Origin: RPQJ01 sp963698735
GTDB lineage: Bacteria > Pseudomonadota > Gammaproteobacteria > Steroidobacterales > Steroidobacteraceae
DNA: 64,000 bases
Direction of reading: 5' to 3'
Assembly: GCA_963698735.1 (NCBI GenBank)
Contig: CAVOSA010000037.1
Coordinates: forward strand, 172,527-236,526
Below are positions 53,511 through 62,586 of this stretch, one piece after another. The position numbers and the translations under genes were made by a program. Every line of letters starts with the position of its first letter. Positions within the stretch are counted from its first letter, which is position 1. The notes under the pieces are model-generated. The model saw only the letters and a list, made by a program, of their open reading frames with translations. It did no database searches and was not told the DNA's origin.

Positions 53511-55892
53511 ATGTCGCTCCCCTCCTATGAAAAGCTCGGCGTGTTCTATCTCGGCCGCGAGTACGACCCCGCGACGCAGAAGCTTGGCGCTGACGTCCTG
53601 TACGACTCACGCGACCTGACAACCCACGCGGTCTGCATTGGCATGACCGGTAGCGGCAAGACGGGGCTCTGCGTGTCGCTGCTCGAGGAGGCAGCGATCG
53701 ACGGCATCCCGGCGATTGCGATCGACCCGAAGGGTGACATCGCCAACCTCGCACTCGCGTTCCCGCAGCTGCGGCCGGAAGACTTCAAGCCCTGGGTCGA
53801 CGCGGGCGAAGCCTCGCGCAAGGGCCAGAGCGTCGATGACTACGCGGCCGCGACGGCCGCTGCCTGGCGCAAGGGACTCGAAGACTGGGGCCAGGATGGA
53901 GCGCGCATCCAGCGGTTGCGCGATGCCGCGGCGGTCGACATCTACACGCCGGGCTCCCACGCGGGCCGTCCGCTTTCGATCCTGCGCTCGTTCGCGGCGC
54001 CCGACCCGGCGGCGGCCAGCGACGCAACGGCTCTCAAGGAGCGTGTCAGCTCCGCGGTCGCGGGCCTGCTCGGGCTGCTCGGCATCGACGCCGACCCGAT
54101 CCGCAGCAGGGAATTCATCCTGCTCTCGGCCTTGCTTGATGCCGCCTGGCGCAAGGGCGAGAGTCTCGACCTCGCGGCGCTGATCCGTGCCGTGCAGAAG
54201 CCGCCCTTCGACAAGGTCGGTGTCTTCGACGTCGAGAGCTTCTTTCCCGCCAAGGACCGCACGGACCTCGCCCTGCGGATCAACGGCCTGCTCGCCTCGC
54301 CCGGCTTCGAGGCATGGCTCGCCGGCGAGCCGCTCGACATCCAGTCGTTGCTCTTCGATGCGAACGGCAAGCCGCGCATCGCGATCATCTCTATCGCGCA
54401 CCTGAACGACGCCGAGCGCATGTTCGTGGTGACGCTGGTCGCCAACGAACTCGTCGCATGGATGCGGCGCCAGTCGGGCACGACCAGCCTGCGCGCGCTC
54501 TTCTACATGGACGAAGTGTTCGGTTTCTTCCCGCCGAGCGCGATGCCGCCCTCGAAGACACCGCTGCTCACGCTCATGAAGCAGGCGCGGGCGTTCGGCC
54601 TCGGCGTCGTGCTGGCCACGCAGAACCCGGTGGATCTCGATTACAAGGGACTCGGCAACGCCGGCACCTGGTTCATCGGCCGGCTGCAGACCGAACGTGA
54701 CAAGGCGCGGGTCATCGAGGGCCTGCTCGGCAGCGACGCGGCCGGCGGCATGGACAAGGCGCAACTGGAAGCGGCGATGTCGGGCCTGCCGCAACGCACG
54801 TTCCTCATGCGTAACGTGCACGAGGACGCGCCGATGATGCTGCGCACGCGCTGGGCATTGTCCTACCTGCGCGGTCCGCTCACGTCGGCAGAGATCACGA
54901 AGTTGGCCGCGTCTGCGGCCGACGGCTCGAGCGCGCCTGCAACGGCGCAGCCCGCCGCTCCAGCGCAGCCGGCCACCCCACGCGTGACGGCGGCAACGTC
55001 CAGCTCGCGCCCGATCGTCCCCGCAGGCGTACACGAGAAGTTCCTCGCCGCCGCGGGCAACCAGGGCGTAGCGTACGAACCGCGCATCGGCGCGAAGGTG
55101 CGTGCGCACTTCGTCGACGCGAAGGCGGGTCTCGATGCCTGGGAAAGCTGGTATTACCTCGCGCCAGTCGGCGCGCAGGGACCCGACTGGGACGCCGCCG
55201 ACGTCTGCAATGCGGACGCGATCCAGCTGCTCGACGCGCCCGCGCCGGGCGCAGATTTCAGCGACGTGCCCGGTGGCGTCGTGACCACCAAGGCGTTCAC
55301 GCAGCACGCGAAGTCGCTGGCAGACCACGTCTACCGCACTGCTACGCTCAAGGTGTTCCGCTGCCCGGACCTCAAGCTGACCTCGGCGCCGGGCGGTACC
55401 GAGGGCGAGTTCCGCGCGCACCTGGCGCTGGTCATGCGGGAGAAGCGCGACCAGGCCGTCGACGCCCTGCGCAAGAAGTACGCGTCGAAGCTCGGCGCAC
55501 TCGAGGACCGCGCGCGCAAGGCCGAGCAGAAGGTGGCGCGCGAAAAGGAACAGGCCAGCCAGCAGACCGTGTCGTCCGCGCTCAACGTGGGCGGGAGCCT
55601 GCTCGGCGCGCTGTTCGGCGGCCGCCGCGGCAGCGCATTCGGCAAGGCATCGTCGGCCGCCCGCAGCATGGGGCGCATCGGCAAGGAACGGACCGACGTG
55701 GCCCACGCGGAAGCGGACGTCGTTGCGCTGCAACAGCAGCACGCCGCGCTGGAGGCCGAACTGACGCAGGAAATCGCGGAACTCGAATCCGGGTTCGACG
55801 CCGCGTCGATCCCGGTGGAGGTCGCGGAGATCAAGGCACGCAAGTCCGACACCGAGGTCACTGATCTCGCACTGGTCTGGCAGCCGGCTTGA
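53511..55892 (+). CDS. HerA/DUF853-type ATP-binding protein
   Basis: A 793-residue P-loop protein of the HerA-FtsK superfamily. Walker A GMTGSGKT is at residues 44-51 and the Walker B region is RALFYMDEVFGFFPP, followed by LATQNPVDLDYKGLGNAGTWFIGRLQTERDK, the conserved translocase motifs. An Ala/Pro linker (about 475-505) leads to a C-terminal part with a coiled coil (KKYASKLGALEDRARKAEQKV) and a Gly-rich loop. Members are hexameric DNA translocases or of unknown role. The gene stands alone, divergent from cysA across 140 bases, with no nuclease partner next to it. Confidence 0.85.
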   Translation: MSLPSYEKLGVFYLGREYDPATQKLGADVLYDSRDLTTHAVCIGMTGSGKTGLCVSLLEEAAIDGIPAIAIDPKGDIANLALAFPQLRPEDFKPWVDAGEASRKGQSVDDYAAATAAAWRKGLEDWGQDGARIQRLRDAAAVDIYTPGSHAGRPLSILRSFAAPDPAAASDATALKERVSSAVAGLLGLLGIDADPIRSREFILLSALLDAAWRKGESLDLAALIRAVQKPPFDKVGVFDVESFFPAKDRTDLALRINGLLASPGFEAWLAGEPLDIQSLLFDANGKPRIAIISIAHLNDAERMFVVTLVANELVAWMRRQSGTTSLRALFYMDEVFGFFPPSAMPPSKTPLLTLMKQARAFGLGVVLATQNPVDLDYKGLGNAGTWFIGRLQTERDKARVIEGLLGSDAAGGMDKAQLEAAMSGLPQRTFLMRNVHEDAPMMLRTRWALSYLRGPLTSAEITKLAASAADGSSAPATAQPAAPAQPATPRVTAATSSSRPIVPAGVHEKFLAAAGNQGVAYEPRIGAKVRAHFVDAKAGLDAWESWYYLAPVGAQGPDWDAADVCNADAIQLLDAPAPGADFSDVPGGVVTTKAFTQHAKSLADHVYRTATLKVFRCPDLKLTSAPGGTEGEFRAHLALVMREKRDQAVDALRKKYASKLGALEDRARKAEQKVAREKEQASQQTVSSALNVGGSLLGALFGGRRGSAFGKASSAARSMGRIGKERTDVAHAEADVVALQQQHAALEAELTQEIAELESGFDAASIPVEVAEIKARKSDTEVTDLALVWQPA

Positions 55893-55933
55893 CGTAGAAT
55901 CGCGGCGGTTCGTGCATACACCGAGTGACAGCG

Positions 55934-56320
55934 ATGGATGACCTGCTCCGCAAGCTCACCAAGAACCTGGGCGTCTCCAGGGACCAGGCCCGTGGCGGCG
56001 TCGTGGCCCTGCTGCGGGCCGGCCAGCAGAACCTGAGCGCGAAGGACTTCCAGGCCTTCGTCAACGACGTTCCCGGCGCCGACAAGCTGCTCAAGAATGC
56101 ACCTCCTCCGAGCGCGTTGAGTTCGCTCGCCGGTGGCATCGGGTCGCTGTTCGGAGGTCGCTCGGCCGCGGGCCGCTGGGCCGGGCTTGCAGCGTCTTTC
56201 GCGGAACTGGGCGTGGATATCGACACGGCCAAGAAATTCGGCCCGATCGTGATCGAACACGTGCGCGAGCACGGCGGCGAAGACCTGGTCGACAAGATCC
56301 GCGTCGCCCTCAAGATCTGA
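55934..56320 (+). CDS. small DUF2780-like protein
   Basis: A 128-residue protein beginning MDDLLRKLTKNLGVSRDQARGG, with a glycine-rich middle (GGIGSLFGGRSAAGRWAGLAA) and a C-terminal helix (FGPIVIEHVREHGGEDLVDKI). It resembles the DUF2780 (VcgC/VcgE) family of unknown role. No signal peptide or membrane segment stands out. The ATG at 55934 is preferred to the GTG three codons earlier. It lies 41 bases after the HerA-like gene and 25 before a TlpA-like gene, all co-directional. Confidence 0.72.
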   Translation: MDDLLRKLTKNLGVSRDQARGGVVALLRAGQQNLSAKDFQAFVNDVPGADKLLKNAPPPSALSSLAGGIGSLFGGRSAAGRWAGLAASFAELGVDIDTAKKFGPIVIEHVREHGGEDLVDKIRVALKI

Positions 56321-56345
56321 CGGCGCCGGCGCCGGATTCCGCCGC

Positions 56346-57704
56346 ATGAACCGCCCGAACCTGCCCGTTGCGGGTCGATCTTCAGCGGTCGCGCTTGGCC
56401 TGCTGGCCGTCGCGGCAACGCTGTCGGTCGCGGCTTGCTCCAGGAAGCCGAGCCACGAGTTGCAGGCCGGCAGCTACCGGGCAACCGTCGAGTTACCCGG
56501 CAAGAAGCTCGTGCCGTTCGGTCTCGACGTCGCGTTGGAAGAATCGGGTCCGGTGCTCTACCTCATCAACGGCGACGAGCGCGTGCGACTCACGGAAGTG
56601 ACGTCCGCGCGGGGCCAGCTCACGGCACGGGTGCCCGGGTACGAAACCACGCTCACGGCGGCGGTCGCCGGCGACGAGCTGACGGGAGACGTATCGCTGA
56701 TGCATGCGGACGGCAAGGCCGTGACGCTGCCGTTCACGGCCAGGCTCGGCGAGACCTGGCGCTTCTATCCGCAAGCGCTGGCCAACAATGCCGATTTCGA
56801 GGGGCGCTGGAACGTGACGTTCACGGACGCCGAGGGGCGGACGTCCACCGCCCTGGCACTCCTGGACCAGAACTTCGAGCGCGTGACAGGCACATTCCAG
56901 ATGCCGGCGGACGACCAGCGCTTTCTCGCCGGCGAGGCCCATGATGAGGAGCTGCGCCTGTCCCGGTTCGACGGCGGGGCCGTCGTGCTCTACGAAGGCA
57001 AACTCAACGCACAGGGCGAACTCGTCGGTGAAACCTGGTCTGACCGAGGCAGGTCACAGCGTTTCGTGGCGACCCGCGACCCGGACGCCTCGATCGATGC
57101 ATCGGCGCTCGCGACGCAACTGCGCAACCCGGACGCCGGCTTCACGTTCTCGTTCAGGGATGTCGATGGCAGGACCGTCTCGTCGACCGACCCACGACTC
57201 GCGGGCAAAGTGTTGCTGGTCACCCTCGCCGGCAGCTGGTGCCCGAACAGCCACGACGAGGCAGTGATGCTGGTGCAGTTCGACCGCCAATACCGTTCAC
57301 GCGGGCTCGAGATCGTCAGCCTCATGTTCGAGCAACATGCGGAATTCGAGCGCGCGGTCGCCGCCGTGCGTCGTTTCCGCGACGCGCAAGGCATCGCCTA
57401 CCCGACGCTGATCGCCGGGGTTGCCGACAAGACCAAGGCCTCCGCGGCGCTGCCGCAGCTGGATGCCGTGGTCGCCTACCCGACAGCGATCTTCATCGAC
57501 CGCACGGGACGCGTGCGCAAGATCCACACCGGATTCGCAGGACCAGCGACCGGCGTGCAGCACGATCTGCTGCTGGCTGAGTTAACTGCCATGATCGAAG
57601 CGCTGCTTGCCGAAGACGCGGCAGCGACACCCGACGCAGCCGCAGCGGTGCCGGTTTCTTCGCCCGAGGCGGAGCCTCCGGCTGCGGACGCGGTCAGTCC
57701 CTGA
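56346..57704 (+). CDS. TlpA/redoxin-like periplasmic lipoprotein
   Basis: A 452-residue lipoprotein (lipobox LSVAACSRK) with an N-terminal beta-rich part (about 40-255) and a C-terminal thioredoxin-fold domain of the TlpA type (TFSFRDVDGRTVSSTDPRLAGKVLLVTLAGSWCPNSHDEAVMLVQ … YPTAIFIDRTGRVRKIHTGF). The active-site motif is WCPNSHDE: the usual WCxxC is replaced, leaving one cysteine, so it cannot form the standard intramolecular disulfide. It may act like a peroxiredoxin or with a partner thiol. Its last 11 bases overlap the convergent yajQ. Confidence 0.85.
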   Translation: MNRPNLPVAGRSSAVALGLLAVAATLSVAACSRKPSHELQAGSYRATVELPGKKLVPFGLDVALEESGPVLYLINGDERVRLTEVTSARGQLTARVPGYETTLTAAVAGDELTGDVSLMHADGKAVTLPFTARLGETWRFYPQALANNADFEGRWNVTFTDAEGRTSTALALLDQNFERVTGTFQMPADDQRFLAGEAHDEELRLSRFDGGAVVLYEGKLNAQGELVGETWSDRGRSQRFVATRDPDASIDASALATQLRNPDAGFTFSFRDVDGRTVSSTDPRLAGKVLLVTLAGSWCPNSHDEAVMLVQFDRQYRSRGLEIVSLMFEQHAEFERAVAAVRRFRDAQGIAYPTLIAGVADKTKASAALPQLDAVVAYPTAIFIDRTGRVRKIHTGFAGPATGVQHDLLLAELTAMIEALLAEDAAATPDAAAAVPVSSPEAEPPAADAVSP

Positions 57705-58176
57705 AGTTGGTGAACTGCAACGGCAGGTCGTACTCGCCCTTCTTCACCAGCGCGATCGCATCCTGCAGATCGTCGCGGCTCTTGCCGGACACCCGCACCT
57801 GCTTATCCTGCAGCGCCGCCTGGACCTTAAGCTTCGAGTCCTTGATCTGCCGCTGAATCTTCTTGCCCAGCTCGGTCTCGATGCCTTCGCGCAGCGTGAC
57901 GATCTGCTTCGCCGTCTGGCCCGTTACCACGGGCTCGTCGATCTTCATGCACTGAACGTCGATACCGCGCTTGGCCAGCTTGAGCTTCAGGATCTCAATC
58001 ATTTGCTTGAGTTGAAAATCGGCAGGTGCCGAAAGCGTTATGACGTGCTCTTTCAATTCAAACTTGGCATTCGTCCCCTTGAAGTCGAAGCGTTGCCCGA
58101 CCTCGCGCGAGGCCTGGTCGACGGCATTGATCACTTCATTCATGGGGATTTCGGAAACGATGTCGAACGATGGCAT
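57694..58176 (-). CDS. yajQ: YajQ family nucleotide-binding protein
   Basis: A 160-residue protein with the family start MPSFDIVSEIPMNEVINAVDQASREV and VITLSAPADFQLKQMIEIL, and the tail KVRVSGKSRDDLQDAI-like sequence VRVSGKSRDDLQDAIALVKK. YajQ homologues bind cyclic di-GMP in Xanthomonas and other nucleotides elsewhere, and affect virulence or transcription there. Length matches the family. It is convergent with the TlpA-like gene, with an 11-base overlap of 3' ends. Confidence 0.93.
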   Translation of the reverse strand: MPSFDIVSEIPMNEVINAVDQASREVGQRFDFKGTNAKFELKEHVITLSAPADFQLKQMIEILKLKLAKRGIDVQCMKIDEPVVTGQTAKQIVTLREGIETELGKKIQRQIKDSKLKVQAALQDKQVRVSGKSRDDLQDAIALVKKGEYDLPLQFTNFRD

Positions 58177-58283
58177 TTGGGTTGCTCAAGCCTGCGGACG
58201 TGGCAGCAAGCCTACCGTGCCGGGCACCCCGCAAGACAGGCCTGAAGCCAGTGCCTTTGCGGGAAGTACTTAATACGAATACG

Positions 58284-58296
58284 AATGATTTGCATT
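58284..58296. promoter_or_regulatory. putative Fur-binding site
   Basis: AATGATTTGCATT, a palindrome (AATG/CATT) within a repeating GAATACGAAT context, about 65 bases upstream of the TonB-dependent receptor start. It resembles the core of the Fur box. The receptor is FecA-like, which makes iron control plausible. Confidence 0.5.
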
Positions 58297-58359
58297 GACA
58301 TCAAGACAGGGGGCTAGCAGAGTTGCGCGCAGTTCCGGCTTCCAGACTCCAGGTTCGCG

Positions 58360-60540
58360 ATGCACACCGTTTGCTCAAGCCGCTCCGCCCGTCCGTCCAT
58401 GCCCCAGCTCGCGGTTTCCGCAATCCTGCTCGCCGCCTCGATCAATGCCCGGGCCGACGACGCACCGTCCGCGACCCTCGACGACCTGGAACCCGTGATC
58501 ACGGTGATCGGGGACCGCATCCGGCTCGACTCGATCCCCGGCTCGGCCGAGGTGCTGAGCGGCGAGGTGCTGACGGAATCCCGCGTGTTCACGGTCAACG
58601 AAGCGATGCGCAAGGTGCCCGGTGTCTTCGCGCGCGACGAGGAAGGCCTCGGGCTGCGCCCGAACCTGGGGATCCGCGGCCTGAACCCGACCCGCTCCAG
58701 CAAGGTGCTGTTGCTGGAAGACGGCATTCCGATCGCGTACGCGCCGTACGGGGACAACGCCTCTTATTACCACCCCCCGGTCGAACGTTTCGAGCGGATC
58801 GAGATCCTGAAAGGCTCCGGCCAGATTGCGTACGGCCCGCACACGGTCGGCGCCGTCATCAACTACATCACCCCGGCCGTGCCGGACCAGCTCGAGGGCC
58901 GGCTCGTGGCCTCGTTCGGCAACAGGAATTTCGCGGACGTCCACGGCCAGGTCGGCGACCGGTTTGGCGACACCGGGTTCATTGCCCACGGCACCTACAA
59001 GGAGACCGACGGCGCCCGCGAGAACATGCACTTCGAGGTCGGCGACGTGAACCTCAAGGTCGTGCATGAGTTCAGCGAGCGCCAGGCCATGACGTTCCGA
59101 GCGAGCTACTATGACGAGTCTTCCCAGGTCACGTACTCGGGCCTCACGCTCGCCGAGTGGGAGGATGACCCCTACCAGAATCCGTTCAAGTACGACGAGA
59201 TGGACGCGCAGCGCTTCGGCACCTCCGCGACGCACCGGTTCGAGCTGAGTCCCGCCGTCACGTTAACGACCAACGCCTACTACACCTACTTCAACCGCGA
59301 CTGGTGGCGGCAGTCGAGCAACTCGGCGCAGCGCCCGAACGACGCCAGCGATCCGGCCTGCGGCGGCATGGCGAACCTCTACGAGACCTGCGGCAACGAG
59401 GGCCGGTTGCGCCAGTTCTGGACCGCGGGCCTGGAGCCGCGCTTGTCTGTCGAGCACGGGCTGTTCGGCGTCGACAACGTGACCGAGGCCGGCATGCGGT
59501 ACCACTTCGAGGACCAGTACCGGATCCAGGCGAACGGTGACCTGCCGAACTCCCGCGTGCCTGGCACCGGGCGGAATGCGGGCCTCAAGGAAGACAGCGA
59601 CCGCTCGGTCGAGGCGTTGTCGGCTTTCGCGCAGAACCGTTTCGACTTCGGCCGCTGGACAGTCACGCCCGGCGTGCGCTTCGAGCACATCGATTACGAG
59701 CGCGTCGACAACCTGCTCGGCACGTCCGGCGAGTCGAGCATCGACCAGTTCGTGCCCGGCATCGGCGCCACCTTCGAAGTGCGGCCGGAAACGGTCGTCT
59801 TCGCCGGCGTTCACCGCGGCTTCGGCCCCCCCGGCGTTGCCGACATCGTCAACGCTTCGGGCGGCAGTGTGGACCTCGACGCCGAACTCTCGTGGAACTA
59901 CGAGCTCGGCGTGCGCGCCGCACCGAGCAATGGCCTGTCCTACGAGGCGACGTTGTTCCGCATGGATTTCGAGAACCAGATCGTGCCCGCGAGCGTAGCC
60001 GGCGGCACCGGCGCGACGCTCACCAGCGCCGGCGAAACCCTGCAGCAGGGACTCGAGCTTTCCGGGCAGCTCGACAGCACGGCTTTCGTCGAGTGGCCGA
60101 TCGAGGTCTTCGCCCGCGTTGCTTACACGTGGGTCGCGGACGCGGAATACGTTGGCGAGCGCTACAGCAACGTGACCGGATTCGGCAGCGTCCTGGTCAC
60201 GGGCAACCGGTTGCCGTACGCGCCCGAGCACCTGTTTGCGGGCACGCTCGGCGTGCGAACCGGCTTCGGACTCGAGGTCGCGCTGGAAAGCGTGTACACG
60301 AGCGCCGCGTTCACCGACGACCTCAACACCGTAGACGTCGTAGCCAACGGCCAGCGCGGCGAGATGCCGGGTTACACGGTGTGGAACCTGACGGCGAACT
60401 ACGCGCTGTCGTTCTGCGACTGCACCGTGTTCGCGACCGCGAAGAACCTCGCCGACGAACTCTACGTTGCCGACATGAGCCGGGGATTGATCCCCGGCAT
60501 GCCGCGCCTGGTGCAGGCCGGATTCGAGGTCAGGTTCTAG
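58360..60540 (+). CDS. TonB-dependent receptor, FecA-like
   Basis: A 726-residue outer-membrane receptor. A signal peptide ends near SINARADD; the plug domain follows (VLSGEVLTESRVFTVNEAMRKVPGVFARDEEGLGLRPNLGIRGLNP, then ILKGSGQIAYGPHTVGAVINYITP), then a 22-strand barrel ending in an aromatic residue (GFEVRF). NPTRSSKVLLLEDGIPIAYAPYGDNASYYHP is typical of the ferric dicitrate (FecA) group. The start is ATG 58360 or 58399. No fecIR-like regulators are adjacent; a Fur-like site lies upstream. Confidence 0.9.
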   Translation: MHTVCSSRSARPSMPQLAVSAILLAASINARADDAPSATLDDLEPVITVIGDRIRLDSIPGSAEVLSGEVLTESRVFTVNEAMRKVPGVFARDEEGLGLRPNLGIRGLNPTRSSKVLLLEDGIPIAYAPYGDNASYYHPPVERFERIEILKGSGQIAYGPHTVGAVINYITPAVPDQLEGRLVASFGNRNFADVHGQVGDRFGDTGFIAHGTYKETDGARENMHFEVGDVNLKVVHEFSERQAMTFRASYYDESSQVTYSGLTLAEWEDDPYQNPFKYDEMDAQRFGTSATHRFELSPAVTLTTNAYYTYFNRDWWRQSSNSAQRPNDASDPACGGMANLYETCGNEGRLRQFWTAGLEPRLSVEHGLFGVDNVTEAGMRYHFEDQYRIQANGDLPNSRVPGTGRNAGLKEDSDRSVEALSAFAQNRFDFGRWTVTPGVRFEHIDYERVDNLLGTSGESSIDQFVPGIGATFEVRPETVVFAGVHRGFGPPGVADIVNASGGSVDLDAELSWNYELGVRAAPSNGLSYEATLFRMDFENQIVPASVAGGTGATLTSAGETLQQGLELSGQLDSTAFVEWPIEVFARVAYTWVADAEYVGERYSNVTGFGSVLVTGNRLPYAPEHLFAGTLGVRTGFGLEVALESVYTSAAFTDDLNTVDVVANGQRGEMPGYTVWNLTANYALSFCDCTVFATAKNLADELYVADMSRGLIPGMPRLVQAGFEVRF

Positions 60541-60561
60541 GGCACAACGGAACGGCCGAGG

Positions 60562-61104
60562 TCAGGCGACGATGCGCCTCTCGTGCACCGAGCCGGTGAG
60601 CGTGTCCTCGCCGAGCGACAGGTAGATCGTCCGGTCGGAGACGGCCAGGTCGAAATCCATGCGCCGGTCCAGCCGCGCGACGAGTGCTGCCATCAGTTCA
60701 AGGTCCACCACGCAGATTCGCAGCGTTTCGGCACGGTGTATGCGCTCGCCGGCGAGGCGCGACAGCAGCTGTTCAGGGTCGCGGTGCACGTACACGGCCA
60801 CGTCCGGTGCAGCCTTCGCCGCCTTGTGCAGCCGGCCCGCATCCGGCGCGCCGACGTCGATCCATGCCTGCAATACGCCCGTCAGGTCGCGCACGCCGAT
60901 CGCCGGCTCATCCGGATCGGACAGCCCCTTCGAAAACGCGATGCCCTCGGTGTACTCGAGACAGTAGGCGAGCAGGCGTGTGACCAGGTATTCGGCCGTC
61001 TCCGACGGGTGCCGTGCCGCCCGGATCGTCAGCGTCTCGTAGACGCCCCGATCGGCATCGGCCAGGCGCACTTCGAACACATACATCGTTGCGCCGAGAG
61101 CCAC
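60562..61104 (-). CDS. yaeQ: YaeQ family protein
   Basis: A 180-residue protein with the family start MALGATMYVFEVRLADADRG, then ARHPSETAEYLVTRLLAYCLEY and ERIHRAETLRI. YaeQ proteins have a PD-(D/E)XK-like nuclease fold and were once linked to suppression of rfaH mutants in Escherichia coli; the biochemical role is not established. Length equals the family norm. It is convergent with the receptor gene and 24 bases downstream of the desaturase gene. Confidence 0.92.
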   Translation of the reverse strand: MALGATMYVFEVRLADADRGVYETLTIRAARHPSETAEYLVTRLLAYCLEYTEGIAFSKGLSDPDEPAIGVRDLTGVLQAWIDVGAPDAGRLHKAAKAAPDVAVYVHRDPEQLLSRLAGERIHRAETLRICVVDLELMAALVARLDRRMDFDLAVSDRTIYLSLGEDTLTGSVHERRIVA

Positions 61105-61128
61105 GGACCACCAGCCTGCCCCCTGCCG

Positions 61129-62298
61129 TCAGGCGAGCGAGGCCTTGCTCATCGCACGCAGCCTGCGGCGTTGCAGGTGCAGCCCCTGCTCGATCTGCTT
61201 CAGCTGCAGACGGAAGTTTGTCTCCTCCCAGCGCAGCAGCAGGCGCTGCTTGCGGTCGGCCACCCACTGGTCGCGGATCTTGGCCCACTCGTCGAGCGAC
61301 TTGCGGAAGGCCGCGTACTCTTCCGCAACGCGTGCCTTGAGACGTTCCACCTGTTCGTCGCCGGGGCGATTGCGGCGCGCCTCGAGCGCCCGCTCGACGC
61401 GCTTGAACTGCATTGCCACCTGCGCGCGTTGAATCCAGAGGTCCGGGACGCGCTTCAGGTTGTCGGCGAGGCCGAAGAACGACAGGCTCGCGATGAGCCA
61501 CTTGGTCGGGTCGTACTGCCACCACTTCACGCCGTTGCGGTAGTCGTTCTGGAAGATGTGGTGGAAGTTGTGATAACCCTCGCCATACGTCAGGAACGCG
61601 AGCGCGGGGTTGTCACGCGCGGAGTTCTCGTCGGTGTACGGCTGCGTGCCCCACATGTGTGCCAGCGAGTTGATGAACCAGGTGAAGTGGTGGTTGATCA
61701 CCAGGCGCACGATGCCGGCGAGCAGGAAGACGCCCCAGACGTCACCGACCGCCCAGCCTGCGAGCAGCGGCAGGCCCACGTTCATGAAGATGGTGAGCGG
61801 CAGGTAGAACCGGTGCTGGAACATGACGATCGGGTCGCGCTCGAGGTCGCGCGCGTTCGAGAAGTCATTGATGCCGCTCGGGTAGTCGCGCAGGATCCAG
61901 CCCATGTGCGAGAACCAGAACCCGCGCTTCGCGCTGTAGGGGTCCTTGTCCCAGTCGTCGACGAACCGGTGGTGGGTGCGGTGCTGCGAACCCCAGACCA
62001 GGATGCTGTTCTGCAGCGCCATCGCGCCGAACAGCATCAGGAAGGTGCGCACGGACCAGTGCGCGCTGTAAGTGCGGTGCGCCCACAGGCGGTGATACCC
62101 CGCCGTGATCGCGATACCACAGGCCCACAGGGATACCAGCATCAGCACCCAGGCTGACGCGCTGAAACCGCGCGTAACGCCGTACCAGGGCACTACCGTC
62201 ACTGCTGCCAGCGGCAGCGCCGTGAACAGGATCGTCGTAACCCAGTTGATCGGCGCATGCTCGGGCGGACGGGCGACGGCTTCGGTGTCGTTGTGCAT
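61129..62298 (-). CDS. acyl-CoA/fatty-acid desaturase with C-terminal helical extension
   Basis: A membrane di-iron desaturase of 389 residues with three histidine boxes: HRLWAH (69-74), HRTHH (106-110) and HNFHH (243-247), plus NHHFTW. About four membrane helices flank these, as in delta-9 acyl-CoA desaturases that lower membrane fluidity temperature. The last 90 or so residues (from about 300) form a charged helix (KRVERALEARRNRPGDEQVERLKARVAEEY) that typical bacterial members have in shorter form. ATG 62298 is used; a TTG at 62334 would add 12 residues. The product probably makes monounsaturated acyl chains. Confidence 0.9.
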   Translation of the reverse strand: MHNDTEAVARPPEHAPINWVTTILFTALPLAAVTVVPWYGVTRGFSASAWVLMLVSLWACGIAITAGYHRLWAHRTYSAHWSVRTFLMLFGAMALQNSILVWGSQHRTHHRFVDDWDKDPYSAKRGFWFSHMGWILRDYPSGINDFSNARDLERDPIVMFQHRFYLPLTIFMNVGLPLLAGWAVGDVWGVFLLAGIVRLVINHHFTWFINSLAHMWGTQPYTDENSARDNPALAFLTYGEGYHNFHHIFQNDYRNGVKWWQYDPTKWLIASLSFFGLADNLKRVPDLWIQRAQVAMQFKRVERALEARRNRPGDEQVERLKARVAEEYAAFRKSLDEWAKIRDQWVADRKQRLLLRWEETNFRLQLKQIEQGLHLQRRRLRAMSKASLA

Positions 62299-62586
62299 CA
62301 AGGGAGTTCCATTCGGCCGGAATATTCTGGCCAATAATCGTACAGTTTAACGGTCGCCCCGTTTGGACGCTTGGATAGTTTCAACTCTATGATCCGTAAG
62401 CAATCTCAACTGTGCTCTGCAGCAAGAAAACGACTCCGGGTGCTACTTGTCTGCCTGCGGCGCCGCAGCATGGACGCAACCCGCAGTGCAGCCGGTTCCG
62501 ATTGCGGTACCTTGATTTCTTGGTCAACCATGTGCGCGTCCGCCCGTTGATTGGACTGGACGTCCCGAAACGACTGGGAGAACAGG

